In this document: in pieces, positions 1 to 6,708 of the stretch | Layout: every line of letters begins with the position of its first letter | How positions within the stretch are numbered: the first letter of the stretch is position 1 | Source of the DNA: an uncultured Oscillospiraceae bacterium | GTDB lineage: Bacteria; Bacillota; Clostridia; Oscillospirales; Oscillospiraceae | NCBI GenBank assembly: GCA_934636305.1 | Contig: CAKUAM010000065.1 | Location: forward strand, 1-11,139 | Length of the DNA stretch: 11,139 nucleotides | Reading direction: 5' to 3' | Made by a program: the position numbers and the translations under genes | The notes under the pieces: model-generated | Told to the model about the DNA's origin: nothing | The model's database searches: none | Seen by the model: only the letters and a program-made list of their open reading frames with translations

Positions 1-693
1 CGCACCGGCTATCACATCCACGTCTCCGAGGGCATGAACGACGTCTATGACAGCCTGCAGAACTATGGCCGCCGCCCGGTACAGCGTCTGCACGACCACG
101 GCATTCTGGGTGAAAAGACCATCCTCGGTCACTGCATCCACGTGAATCCGGCTGAGATTGAGCTGATCCAGAATACCCACACCATGGTTGTCAACAACCC
201 GGAATCCAACATGTCCAACGCCGTCGGCGTGTGCCCGGTGCTGCCGCTGTCCAGGGCCGGGATCCTGCTTGGTCTTGGCACCGATGCATGGACAAACGAT
301 ATGATTGAATCGCTCAAGGCTGCGCTGTGCGTCCAGCGCCTGAACGCCTGCCTGCCGAATGTCGCCTGGTGCGAGGTCACAGGCATGCTCTTTAAGAACA
401 ATGCAAAGATCGGCGCAAAATACTTCCCGGACGAGCTTGGCGTTCTCAAGGCCGGTGCAGCCGCCGATATCATTGTCATGGACTACAAGCCGTACACCCC
501 GTTCTCCGACGAGAACATTGACGGCCACATTCTGTTCGGCATGACCGGCAAGCTCTGTCGCACGACAATTGCAAACGGCAAGCTCCTCATGAAGGACCGT
601 GCGCTCATCGGCATCGACGAGGAAGCAGAAAACGCCCACATTCTCGAGACAGCCAAAAAGCTCTGGGGCGAGCTGAACCACAGAACGTACTAA
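1..693 (+). CDS. ssnA: Amidohydrolase SsnA, C-terminal part (5' truncated by window edge)
   Basis: The reading frame is open from base 1, so the start lies outside the window; 230 residues remain, about half of the roughly 440 usual for SsnA. Seen: a His-rich start (HIH at residues 5-7, followed by VSE), the metal-site type motif LGHCIHV (His44), NPESN at 67-71 and GLGTDAW with Asp95, in the order expected for the TIM-barrel metal core of ATZ/TRZ-like amidohydrolases, then a C-terminal composite-domain segment (LKAGAAADIIVMDY). Known: ssnA is usually encoded beside ygfK and xanthine-dehydrogenase-like genes in purine-catabolic or selenium-linked clusters, and the exact SsnA substrate is not settled. 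The next gene here is ygfK, which supports the name. It is probably a cytosolic metal-dependent hydrolase or deaminase acting on a heterocycle. The alternative is another amidohydrolase of the same subfamily, but adjacency to ygfK makes that less likely. Confidence 0.88.
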   Translation, partial: RTGYHIHVSEGMNDVYDSLQNYGRRPVQRLHDHGILGEKTILGHCIHVNPAEIELIQNTHTMVVNNPESNMSNAVGVCPVLPLSRAGILLGLGTDAWTNDMIESLKAALCVQRLNACLPNVAWCEVTGMLFKNNAKIGAKYFPDELGVLKAGAAADIIVMDYKPYTPFSDENIDGHILFGMTGKLCRTTIANGKLLMKDRALIGIDEEAENAHILETAKKLWGELNHRTY

Positions 694-717
694 AGAAAAC
701 CTTTCCGGGGCGCCGTA

Positions 718-741
718 GAGGCCGATGCGCGCATCGGCCTC
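718..741. other. Perfect 24-bp palindrome between ssnA and ygfK
   Basis: GAGGCCGATGCG (718-729) is followed at once by its exact reverse complement CGCATCGGCCTC (730-741). As RNA it would form a 9-bp stem closed by a GCGCGC loop region. It is followed by a C-rich stretch and only a short T run, so it is not a textbook intrinsic terminator. There is no promoter-like sequence between it and ygfK. I infer an attenuating or mRNA-processing hairpin that sets the ratio of the two products, or a leaky terminator. Confidence 0.6.
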
Positions 742-783
742 ACCCCCTCTTTCGATTGCAGAATAAAAACAGGAGGAATTTTC

Positions 784-3735
784 ATGTCTGAAAGAATGTA
801 CCCGATTCCGTTCAAGTCCCTGATGAACTGGATCGTTACGGAATATGCCCGCGAGGGCGAGATTTTTGGCGTGCATGCGCCGTATTACGCCTCGGGCAAG
901 ACGCTGCCCATCTTCGGCGAGACGATTGAAACGCCGTTTGGCCCCGCCGCCGGCCCCAACAGCCAGCTCGCGCAGAACATCATCGCCGCATACTTTGCCG
1001 GTGCCCGCTTCTTCGAGGTCAAGACCGTGCAGAAGATGGACGGCGAGGAGCTGGCCCGCTGCGTGCCGCGTCCGTGCATTCTGGCCGCCGACGAGGGCTA
1101 CAACCAGGAATGGTCAACCGAGCTGGAGATTCCGCAGGCCCAGAACGAATATATCAAGGCCTGGTGCGCCCTCAAGGTTCTGTCAAAGGTCTACGGTCTC
1201 GGCTCTCCGGACGGCTTTGTGTTCAACATGTCTGTCGGCTATGATCTGGAAGGCATCAAGGGTGAGAAGGTCAACAGCTACATCGACAACATGATGGACG
1301 CATCCAAAACGGCGCAGTTCCAAGAGTGCCTTGCCGTCCTGACAGAGATGTTCCCGGATGAGAAAGAATTCATTGCCGGCATCTCCCCGCGCGTCAGCCG
1401 CAGCGTCACCGTTTCCACGCTCCATGGCTGTCCTCCGCAGGAGATTGAGCGCATTGCCTCGTATCTGCTGACGGAAAAGCACCTGCATACGTTTGTCAAG
1501 TGCAACCCGACCATCCTCGGCTACAAGACTGCCCGCACCATTCTCGATTCCATGGGCTATGACTACATTGTCTTTGACGAGCACCACTTCAACGAGGATC
1601 TGCAGTGGGCCGACGCCGTGCCGATGTTTGAGCGTCTGCAGGCCCTGGCCGATTCCAAGGGTCTGGAGTTTGGTCTCAAGCTCTCCAACACCTTCCCCGT
1701 CGACACCACCCGGGGCGAGCTTCCCGGCACTGAGATGTACATGTCCGGCCGCAGCCTGTTCCCGCTGACCATTGAAATGTGCAGCCGCATCAGCCGCCAG
1801 TTTGCCGGCAGGATGCGCATCAGCTTCGCCGGCGGCGCAGAATATTTCAACTGTGACAAGCTGTTTGCAGCCGGCATCTGGCCCATCACGGTCGCCACCA
1901 CCATTCTCAAGCCCGGCGGATACAACCGTCTGGCCCAGATGGTTGAGAAAACGGAAAAGCTGCCGTACCACGCGTTCAATGGCACAAACTCCGCCGCCAT
2001 CAGCGACATGTCCGCAGCCAGCCATTCTGATTTCCACCATCTCAAGCCCATCAAGCCGCTGCCGGCCCGCAAGAGTGCGGACAAGGTACCGCTGATCGAC
2101 TGCTTCACAGCTCCCTGCAAGGGCGGCTGTCCCATCCATCAGGATATCCCGGAGTATATGGAGCTCTGCCGCCGCGGCCTCTACGGCCCGGCCCTGAAGC
2201 TCATCACCGAAAAAAATGCCCTGCCGTTCCTGACCGGCACCATCTGCGCGCACCGCTGCCAGAACAAGTGCTCGCGCAATTTCTATGAGGAATCCATCCA
2301 GATCCGCGACACCAAGCTCATCGCAGCTGAGCGCGGCTATGGCGCGCTGATGGCCGCCCTGAAGCCGACTGCAAAGCAGCCCGGCAAGAAGGCCGCTATC
2401 ATCGGCGGCGGCCCGACCGGCATTGCGGCAGCCTACTTCCTTGCGCGCGGCGGCGTGGAAACCACAATCTTTGAGCGCGAAGAAAAGCTCGGCGGCGTGC
2501 CGCGCTATGTCATCCCCGCGTTCCGTATCTCCGACGAGGCCCTCGACAAGGATATCGCCATCATGGAGCGTCTGGGCGTTGAGGTCAAGTGCGGGGCTCC
2601 CGCTCCCAGCGTGGATGCACTCAAGAAGATGGGCTACACGCATATTCTGATGGCGACCGGTGCATGGCAGGCCGGTGAGCTTGGCATCCCCGGCAACGTC
2701 AAGGGCGTCATCGGCTGGATGAAGGAAATGAAGCAGCAGGTCAAGCCGTGCCTGGATGGCCACGTGGTCGTCGTCGGCGCCGGCAATACTGCCATGGACG
2801 CAGCCCGCGTTGCAAAGCGCATGGGCGCCTGCTCCTCCACGCTGGTCTATCGCCGCACGAAGAAGGAAATGCCCGCCGACGAGCACGAGCTGAAGCTCGC
2901 CATCGACGAGGGTGTCAACATGATCGAGCTGGCCGCGCCGGTCGAGCAGAAGGACGGCAAGCTGAAGCTTGAAAAGATGAAGCTCGGCGAGCCCGATGCC
3001 TCCGGCCGCCGCAGCCCGGTCGCCACCGGCGAATATTTCGAGATTCCGTGTGATCTCGTCATCTCCGCCATCGGCGAGAAGGTCGACAGCAAGCTCATGG
3101 CCGACAACGGCATTGAAATGGGCCGCAAGGGCCCGGCCTTCAAGACCAACGTTGAAAACGTCTGGTCCGCCGGCGATGCACACCGCGGCCCCGCCACCGT
3201 GGTCGAGGGCATTGCTGATGCCGCTGCATTTGCAGAGGCTGTCATCGGCACAGCCTACACATACGAAATCCCCGAGCAGGCCTACCCTGCCAAGGCTGAC
3301 GCCACCGCCAAGAAGGGCATCCTCAAGATGGCGAAGGACGCCTGCTGCGAGGGCAGCCGCTGCCTGAACTGCAACACCATCTGCGAAAACTGCGTGGATT
3401 CCTGCCCGAACCGTGCAAACGTCGTCATCCGCATGGCCGATGGCCGCCATGAGATTGTCCACGTCGACAAAATGTGCAACGAATGCGGCAACTGCACGCA
3501 GTTCTGCCCGTATGCCTCCGAGCCGTGCCACGACAAATTTACGCTGTTCCAGACCGAAAAGGATATGAACGAAAGCGAGAACCGGGGTGTTCTGTTCCTG
3601 GGCGGCGACAAGATCCGGGTCCGTCTGAACAAGGACGAGGTTCTGGATCTGTCCCAGCCGAACGATCTGGAGACGGATATTGAGGCGCTGATCCTCACCA
3701 TCCGCAGCAAGTACGCATACCTCTATACCGAATAA
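784..3735 (+). CDS. ygfK: YgfK-type putative selenate reductase subunit / flavin Fe-S oxidoreductase
   Basis: A 983-residue cytosolic protein, close to the ~1030 of E. coli YgfK. The N-terminal ~430 residues resemble the YgfK dihydroorotate-dehydrogenase-like barrel (MYPIPF start, FGPAAGPNSQLAQNI, FNMSVGYDLEGIK, STLHGCPP). Next comes a GltD-like Fe-S region with Cys440, 445, 449 and Cys488, 492, 496, then an FAD-binding Rossmann motif GGGPTG at 541-546 and an NAD(P)H-binding motif GAGNTA at 665-670. The C-terminus carries two ferredoxin-like clusters (Cys860, 863, 867, 870, 874 and Cys898, 901, 904, 908). This architecture suggests an electron-transfer hub linking NAD(P)H to a partner dehydrogenase or reductase. 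The selenate-reductase label is historical; in gut bacteria ygfK is found in purine-degradation clusters with ssnA and xdh genes. The start is fixed by AGGAGG at 771-776, 7 nt before the ATG. It lies 90 bp after ssnA, probably the same operon. Confidence 0.93.
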   Translation: MSERMYPIPFKSLMNWIVTEYAREGEIFGVHAPYYASGKTLPIFGETIETPFGPAAGPNSQLAQNIIAAYFAGARFFEVKTVQKMDGEELARCVPRPCILAADEGYNQEWSTELEIPQAQNEYIKAWCALKVLSKVYGLGSPDGFVFNMSVGYDLEGIKGEKVNSYIDNMMDASKTAQFQECLAVLTEMFPDEKEFIAGISPRVSRSVTVSTLHGCPPQEIERIASYLLTEKHLHTFVKCNPTILGYKTARTILDSMGYDYIVFDEHHFNEDLQWADAVPMFERLQALADSKGLEFGLKLSNTFPVDTTRGELPGTEMYMSGRSLFPLTIEMCSRISRQFAGRMRISFAGGAEYFNCDKLFAAGIWPITVATTILKPGGYNRLAQMVEKTEKLPYHAFNGTNSAAISDMSAASHSDFHHLKPIKPLPARKSADKVPLIDCFTAPCKGGCPIHQDIPEYMELCRRGLYGPALKLITEKNALPFLTGTICAHRCQNKCSRNFYEESIQIRDTKLIAAERGYGALMAALKPTAKQPGKKAAIIGGGPTGIAAAYFLARGGVETTIFEREEKLGGVPRYVIPAFRISDEALDKDIAIMERLGVEVKCGAPAPSVDALKKMGYTHILMATGAWQAGELGIPGNVKGVIGWMKEMKQQVKPCLDGHVVVVGAGNTAMDAARVAKRMGACSSTLVYRRTKKEMPADEHELKLAIDEGVNMIELAAPVEQKDGKLKLEKMKLGEPDASGRRSPVATGEYFEIPCDLVISAIGEKVDSKLMADNGIEMGRKGPAFKTNVENVWSAGDAHRGPATVVEGIADAAAFAEAVIGTAYTYEIPEQAYPAKADATAKKGILKMAKDACCEGSRCLNCNTICENCVDSCPNRANVVIRMADGRHEIVHVDKMCNECGNCTQFCPYASEPCHDKFTLFQTEKDMNESENRGVLFLGGDKIRVRLNKDEVLDLSQPNDLETDIEALILTIRSKYAYLYTE

Positions 3736-3752
3736 TCCCCAAACGGATAAAC

Positions 3753-3789
3753 AGCGCGGGCTGCTGCACCAGATGCAGCAGCCCGCGCT
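3753..3789 (+). terminator. Strong hairpin after ygfK, no adjacent U-tract
   Basis: AGCGCGGGCTGCTGCA (3753-3768), a 5-base loop CCAGA, and the exact complement TGCAGCAGCCCGCGCT (3774-3789): a perfect 16-bp GC-rich stem 17 bases after the ygfK stop. The next bases are TCAGCGTG, not a T run; the first T5 is at 3807-3811, inside a second small dyad (CGAAAAA at 3799-3805, TTTTTCG at 3807-3813). Probably the 3' end of the ssnA-ygfK transcript, by termination or as a 3'-stabilising hairpin. Confidence 0.65.
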
Positions 3790-3832
3790 TCAGCGTGTCG
3801 AAAAAGTTTTTCGCCCCGCTGAGACAGTTTTT

Positions 3833-3929
3833 TGCAGGAATCCTGACGTATTGCAAGGAAAAATGAGGCAGCACGCGCAAAAAGGCCCGCTGTCCGGGGG
3901 CGTTGGCTGTTTTCAGATACACCTTAGGG
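3833..3929. repeat. Dispersed repeat, copy R1
   Basis: The right part (3876-3926) aligns with 8240-8290, differing at only a handful of the ~51 positions and sharing GGCTGTTTTCAGATA at its end. The left part (3833-3857, containing GCAGGAATCCTG) recurs in reverse orientation at 5972-5997. On the minus strand the centre has a short CCCG/CGGG stem followed by TTTTT, so it could also act as a terminator for leftward transcription. The second copy (8202-8292) has terminal inverted repeats; here only the right-hand end is recognisable, so this copy may be degraded or may represent a longer parent element. Confidence 0.6.
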
Positions 3930-4062
3930 CCGGATTATCAAATCTGCCTGCAGCTGCTTTTCTGCAATGGCATACATGTTGGTCACTTCCCCAACCCGCA
4001 GCTTCTGCGTCAGCCCATAGTGGCTCAGGCACGTGCCGCGCGGATCATCCGCCTGTGTTTTT

Positions 4063-4091
4063 ATCATAGCAGACTGCATCCGCAAGTGCAA
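4063..4091 (-). promoter_or_regulatory. Candidate minus-strand sigma-A promoter
   Basis: On the minus strand, TTGCAC (plus 4086-4091) and TATGAT (plus 4063-4068) are separated by exactly 17 bp, and TGC precedes the -10, giving an extended -10. Transcription would start near 4056 and run left through a stretch of consecutive short stems (CGCAG/CTGCG, GTTGG/CCAAC, AGCC/GGCT, and the palindrome GGCACGTGCC) towards R1. A 47-codon reading frame (4067 to 3924) overlaps the -10, so it cannot be translated in full from this start. I cannot name an RNA family. Confidence 0.4.
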
Positions 4092-4159
4092 GCGTTTCCA
4101 TGGCGCAGAATGCATCCGGTTTTCCAGCGCAAAATTTATATTTTCGTTGTATTTCCAAC

Positions 4160-4187
4160 ATAACATTTTTCGCTGCTCTGCTATACT
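4160..4187 (+). promoter_or_regulatory. Candidate hcp promoter (extended -10)
   Basis: TGCTATACT at 4179-4187 is an extended -10 (TGn plus TATACT). A weak -35, ATAACA at 4160-4165, sits 16 bp upstream, in an AT-rich tract. The predicted start near 4194 gives a leader of about 54 nt before the hcp ATG. The poor -35 is what one would expect of an activator-dependent promoter, but I could not identify a clear operator. Confidence 0.5.
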
Positions 4188-4247
4188 CAAGCCACAGCCT
4201 GGATTCCAAGGCCCCAGACATCCCCAACCAAACAGGAGGAACAAACC

Positions 4248-5846
4248 ATGGACAACCATATGTTTTGCTATCAGTGTGAACAGACAGCCGGCTGCAGCGG
4301 CTGCACCGGGAAAGCCGGCGTCTGCGGCAAAAGCGCCGAGACCGCGCGCCTGCAGGATGCGCTGACGGGCGCGCTCATTGGTCTTGCCCGCGCAACTGAT
4401 GGCAGCACACGCACAGATGTGCAAACCTGGCAGCTTTTGATCGAGGGGCTTTTCACGACCGTCACAAATGTTAATTTTAACGACGAAACTATCCGTGCAC
4501 TTCTGGACCGCGTCCACGCGGAACACGACCGTCTTGTCCCGGACTGTCAGGCCTGCGCCAGCCCCTGCGGGCACAATGCCGACTATGACATGCAGCTTCT
4601 CTGGACTGCGGATGAGGATATCCGCAGCCTGAAATCCCTGATTCTGTTCGGCATCCGCGGCATGGCTGCCTATGCCCACCATGCAATGGTACTCGGCTAT
4701 CAGGAGGATTCCCTCAACCGCTTCTTCGCCCGTGCGCTGTTTGCCGTCGGCGAGGATCTGGACATGCAGCAGCTGCTGCCCATTGTGCTGGAGGTCGGCC
4801 GGCAGAACCTTGCCTGCATGGCGCTGCTGGACCGCGCGAACACCGAAACCTACGGCCATCCCGTGCCGGTCACCGTCCCGCTGACGGTAGAAAAGGGGCC
4901 GTTTATCGTGGTCACGGGCCACGATCTGCACGACCTCAAGCTGCTGCTTGAGCAGACAGCCGGCAAGGGCATCCATATCTACACGCACGGGGAAATGCTG
5001 CCCGCGCATGGCTATCCGGAGCTCAAAAAGTACCCGCATCTCAAAGGCAACTTCGGCACTGCCTGGCAGAACCAGCAAAAGGAGTTTGCAAACATCCCAG
5101 CCCCCATTTTATTCACAACCAACTGTCTCATGCCGCCAAAGCCCAGCTATGCTGACCGCGTCTATACAACCTCTGTCGTCTCCTTCCCGCAGATCCGCCA
5201 CATCGGCGCGGATAAGGATTTTTCCCCGCTCATTGCGCAGGCGCTGCGCCTCGGCGGCTATCCGGAGGATCAGGCCTTCACCGGCATCAATGGCGGCACC
5301 ACCGTCACCACCGGCTTTGCACGCAATGCCGTGCTGTCTGTCGCCTCACAGGTCGTAGATGGCGTCAAATCCGGTGCCATCCGCCACTTTTTCCTCGTCG
5401 GCGGCTGCGACGGCGCGCGTCCGGGCCGCAACTATTATACCGAGTTTGTCAAACAGGCGCCCCATGACACCGTCATTCTGACGCTGGCCTGCGGCAAGTA
5501 CCGCTTCAATGATCTGGATCTCGGCACCATCGGCGGCATTCCGCGCCTTCTCGATATCGGGCAGTGCAACGACGCCTACAGCGCCATTCAGATCGCACTG
5601 GCGCTGGCCGACGCGTTCGGCTGCAGCGTCAACGAGCTGCCGCTTTCCATGGTGCTCAGCTGGTACGAACAGAAGGCTGTCTGCATTTTGCTGACGCTGC
5701 TGCATCTTGGCATCCGGGGCATTCGCCTGGGCCCGACGCTGCCGGCTTTCCTCTCGCCGAACGTGCTGAACTATCTGGTGGAGCACTATGCAATCGCTCC
5801 AACCACCACACCAGAGGCAGATCTTGCAGCGCTGCTGCAAAAATAA
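4248..5846 (+). CDS. hcp: Hydroxylamine reductase / hybrid-cluster protein Hcp
   Basis: A 532-residue cytosolic protein of the expected length for the anaerobe-type Hcp. Seen: the N-terminal cluster-binding cysteines Cys7, Cys10, Cys19 and Cys26 in an MFCYQCEQTAG...GVCGK context; FGIRGMAAYAHHA, TTNCLMPP, GGCDGARPGRNYY, LACGKYRFND, GQCNDAYSA and the Glu/Lys-bearing SWYEQKA, which match the regions that ligate the hybrid [4Fe-2S-2O] cluster. Known: Hcp enzymes reduce hydroxylamine in vitro and reduce or handle nitric oxide in vivo, so the role is nitrosative-stress defence or redox balance. It has its own AGGAGGA (4234-4240), 7 nt before the ATG, and its own candidate promoter, and is followed by a hairpin, so it looks monocistronic. 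No partner reductase (hcr) is next to it, as is common in Clostridia. Confidence 0.96.
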   Translation: MDNHMFCYQCEQTAGCSGCTGKAGVCGKSAETARLQDALTGALIGLARATDGSTRTDVQTWQLLIEGLFTTVTNVNFNDETIRALLDRVHAEHDRLVPDCQACASPCGHNADYDMQLLWTADEDIRSLKSLILFGIRGMAAYAHHAMVLGYQEDSLNRFFARALFAVGEDLDMQQLLPIVLEVGRQNLACMALLDRANTETYGHPVPVTVPLTVEKGPFIVVTGHDLHDLKLLLEQTAGKGIHIYTHGEMLPAHGYPELKKYPHLKGNFGTAWQNQQKEFANIPAPILFTTNCLMPPKPSYADRVYTTSVVSFPQIRHIGADKDFSPLIAQALRLGGYPEDQAFTGINGGTTVTTGFARNAVLSVASQVVDGVKSGAIRHFFLVGGCDGARPGRNYYTEFVKQAPHDTVILTLACGKYRFNDLDLGTIGGIPRLLDIGQCNDAYSAIQIALALADAFGCSVNELPLSMVLSWYEQKAVCILLTLLHLGIRGIRLGPTLPAFLSPNVLNYLVEHYAIAPTTTPEADLAALLQK

Positions 5847-5856
5847 GCGCTCGACA

Positions 5857-5883
5857 CAGCCCGCTGCAGCCTGCAGCGGGCTG
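5857..5883 (+). terminator. Hairpin after hcp, no U-tract
   Basis: CAGCCCGCTGCAG (5857-5869), one base, then its exact complement CTGCAGCGGGCTG (5871-5883), 10 bp after the hcp stop. In RNA about 10 bp can pair around a small loop. No T run follows; the next homopolymer is A6 at 5903-5908, which would serve leftward transcription instead. Same pattern as the hairpin after ygfK. Confidence 0.6.
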
Positions 5884-5960
5884 CATTGCACCAAGCGGGG
5901 CAAAAAACGGCGCTCGCATTGCGGCTACGCGCTTCGCTGGATCTTTTCCACCAATTCTGC

Positions 5961-6124
5961 GGTTTGAAAAGCTTGAAATACATACAGGATTCCTGCACGT
6001 TTCAAACCTTGACCTGGTGAAAAATCTCTCGCCGGATCTGCTTGCCGGATTGTGCGGTGTTACCTTAGTAATCCGGCAGAGACCTGTCAACCTGCAGGCA
6101 GGGAAAAAGTTGAAACTGCAGGTT
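5961..6124. other. Three consecutive inverted repeats in the hcp-glycosylase gap
   Basis: Three 9-bp perfect inverted repeats follow each other: GGTTTGAAA (5961-5969) with TTTCAAACC (6000-6008); TGCCGGATT (6043-6051) with AATCCGGCA (6070-6078); AACCTGCAG (6089-6097) with CTGCAGGTT (6116-6124). Inside the first lies a 26-base piece (5972-5997) that recurs in reverse orientation at 3833-3857. No reading frame here has a credible ribosome binding site. It could be a structured RNA or the debris of mobile repeats; I do not recognise a family. Confidence 0.45.
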
Positions 6125-6149
6125 TCTTTCACGGCGCTGTCCAATGTAT

Positions 6150-6208
6150 GCCTCCGGCGGCCCCTTCTTTTCCGTCTTGCCGGAAAAGAAGGGAGAGAAA
6201 AGGGGCGC
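6150..6208 (+). repeat. Hairpin repeat P, copy 1
   Basis: A 59-bp unit that matches 8528-8586 at 54 of 59 positions by hand alignment, starting GCCTCCGGCGGCC and ending AAAAGGGGCGC. It contains a long stem: CCCCTTCTTTTCCG (6161-6174) against 6181-6194, 13 of 14 pairs, loop TCTTGC. Intergenic hairpins beginning GCCTCCGGCGGCC are, from memory, frequent in Faecalibacterium-like genomes; that recollection needs a database check. Confidence 0.7.
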
Positions 6209-6362
6209 TGTTACTCGGAAACCGCCGTCACGTATCTGCTCAATAAAGGGCACACATCTATGTCACACGAAATGCCTATCTATTGCTTTGTGCCGAAAGA
6301 GCCTGCCATTGCTGGTGACGGCACTGTCGGTGCCGTGAAAACTTGCAGCAGTCAAAGATGAA

Positions 6363-6548
6363 AGACCAATGCGAATCCGTACTGCGTAACAGATTTTATC
6401 TGCAGTACGGATTTTCTGCACCTATGAAACTGCAGCGGCTGTCAAATTTGATTCCGATATGACGGGCGGCGCATAGTAAGATACGGTAAGGTGACTTGGT
6501 GCGATATGAGTTCTAGCCAGCTTGTTTCCTGCCTAAATTCAGACGCAG
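6363..6548 (+). repeat. Structured repeat A (inverted copy at 8608-8794)
   Basis: About 186 bp that aligns along its whole length with the reverse complement of 8608-8794: about 33 differences including one single-base gap, so roughly 82% identity by hand. It begins with a hairpin, AATCCGTACTGC (6374-6385) and GCAGTACGGATT (6402-6413), whose arms are identical in the other copy while the loop between them differs. Conserved blocks further in include ATGACGGGCGGC, GGTGCGATATG and CCTAAATTCAGA. No reading frame is shared by the two copies, so it is not protein coding. Confidence 0.75.
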
Positions 6549-6566
6549 TGCACCAGATGTAACCCG

Positions 6567-6612
6567 GCGCCCTTTTTCTCCCGCGTCTTTTCCGATAACC
6601 AACCGGCGGCAC
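6567..6612 (-). repeat. Hairpin repeat P, degenerate copy 3 in reverse orientation
   Basis: Starting at GCGCCC, the first ~33 bases resemble the reverse complement of repeat P (shared CTTTTTCTC/CTTTTCTTC block and TCTTTTCCG), after which the stem has been replaced. It sits 18 bp after repeat A, and in the other copy P lies 21 bp from repeat B in the mirrored order, so A and P form a composite unit. Confidence 0.45.
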
Positions 6613-6625
6613 AGTCGCTGGTTGG
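6599..6625 (+). other. 10-bp hairpin downstream of the glycosylase gene
   Basis: CCAACCGGCG (6599-6608), 7-base loop, CGCTGGTTGG (6616-6625): ten pairs including one G-U when read on the plus strand. On the minus strand (the glycosylase transcript) one pair becomes A-C and no U-tract follows, so it is not a clear terminator for that gene. Confidence 0.4.
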
Positions 6626-6640
6626 AAAGGAGGAAACGGC

Positions 6641-6708
6641 CACGGAGGATCAAAGACGTCGTTTACGGCAGCTCGTTCTGTCGTGACCGTTTCTGACGCG
6701 CCGCCGGG
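6641..6708. repeat. Repeat Q, copy overlapping the 3' end of the glycosylase gene
   Basis: 6641-6698 aligns directly with 8839-8896 (shared blocks GAGGATCA, AGACGT, GTTTAC, GCTCGTTC, TTCTGACGC). The neighbouring piece CCGTTTCTGAC-GCGCCGCCGGG (6687-6708) recurs at 8170-8191 with one difference in 22. The glycosylase stop codon (TTA at 6663-6665 on the plus strand) and its last ~14 codons lie inside this repeat. Confidence 0.6.

Noticed and set aside
1183..3531. Long open frame antisense to ygfK (782 codons)
   Set aside because: It lies wholly opposite a clearly recognised gene, has a low-complexity Ala/Gly/Leu/Asp-rich composition typical of the shadow of a GC-rich gene, and shows no ribosome binding site or domain.
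3796..3802. A second 0A-box core (TGTCGAA) after ygfK
   Set aside because: Only the 7-base core matches, about one such match is expected by chance in a window this size, and it lies in a hairpin downstream of a gene rather than at a promoter.
3924..5078. Long minus-strand frame across the hcp start region (384 codons)
   Set aside because: Mostly antisense to hcp and without a start signal. Only its last 47 codons, outside hcp, look protein-like; I mention these under the minus-strand promoter but do not call a gene because there is no ribosome binding site and the ATG overlaps the -10.
5903..5930. Possible leftward terminator (A6 on the plus strand beside a GC-rich dyad)
   Set aside because: The stem is short and interrupted, and the nearest minus-strand gene ends more than 700 bp away.
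5564..6361. Plus-strand frame from within hcp through the repeat region (265 codons)
   Set aside because: It begins out of frame inside hcp and runs through the hairpins and repeat P. A possible 33-codon tail frame (6260-6361) has only a weak AAAGGG upstream and no recognisable product.
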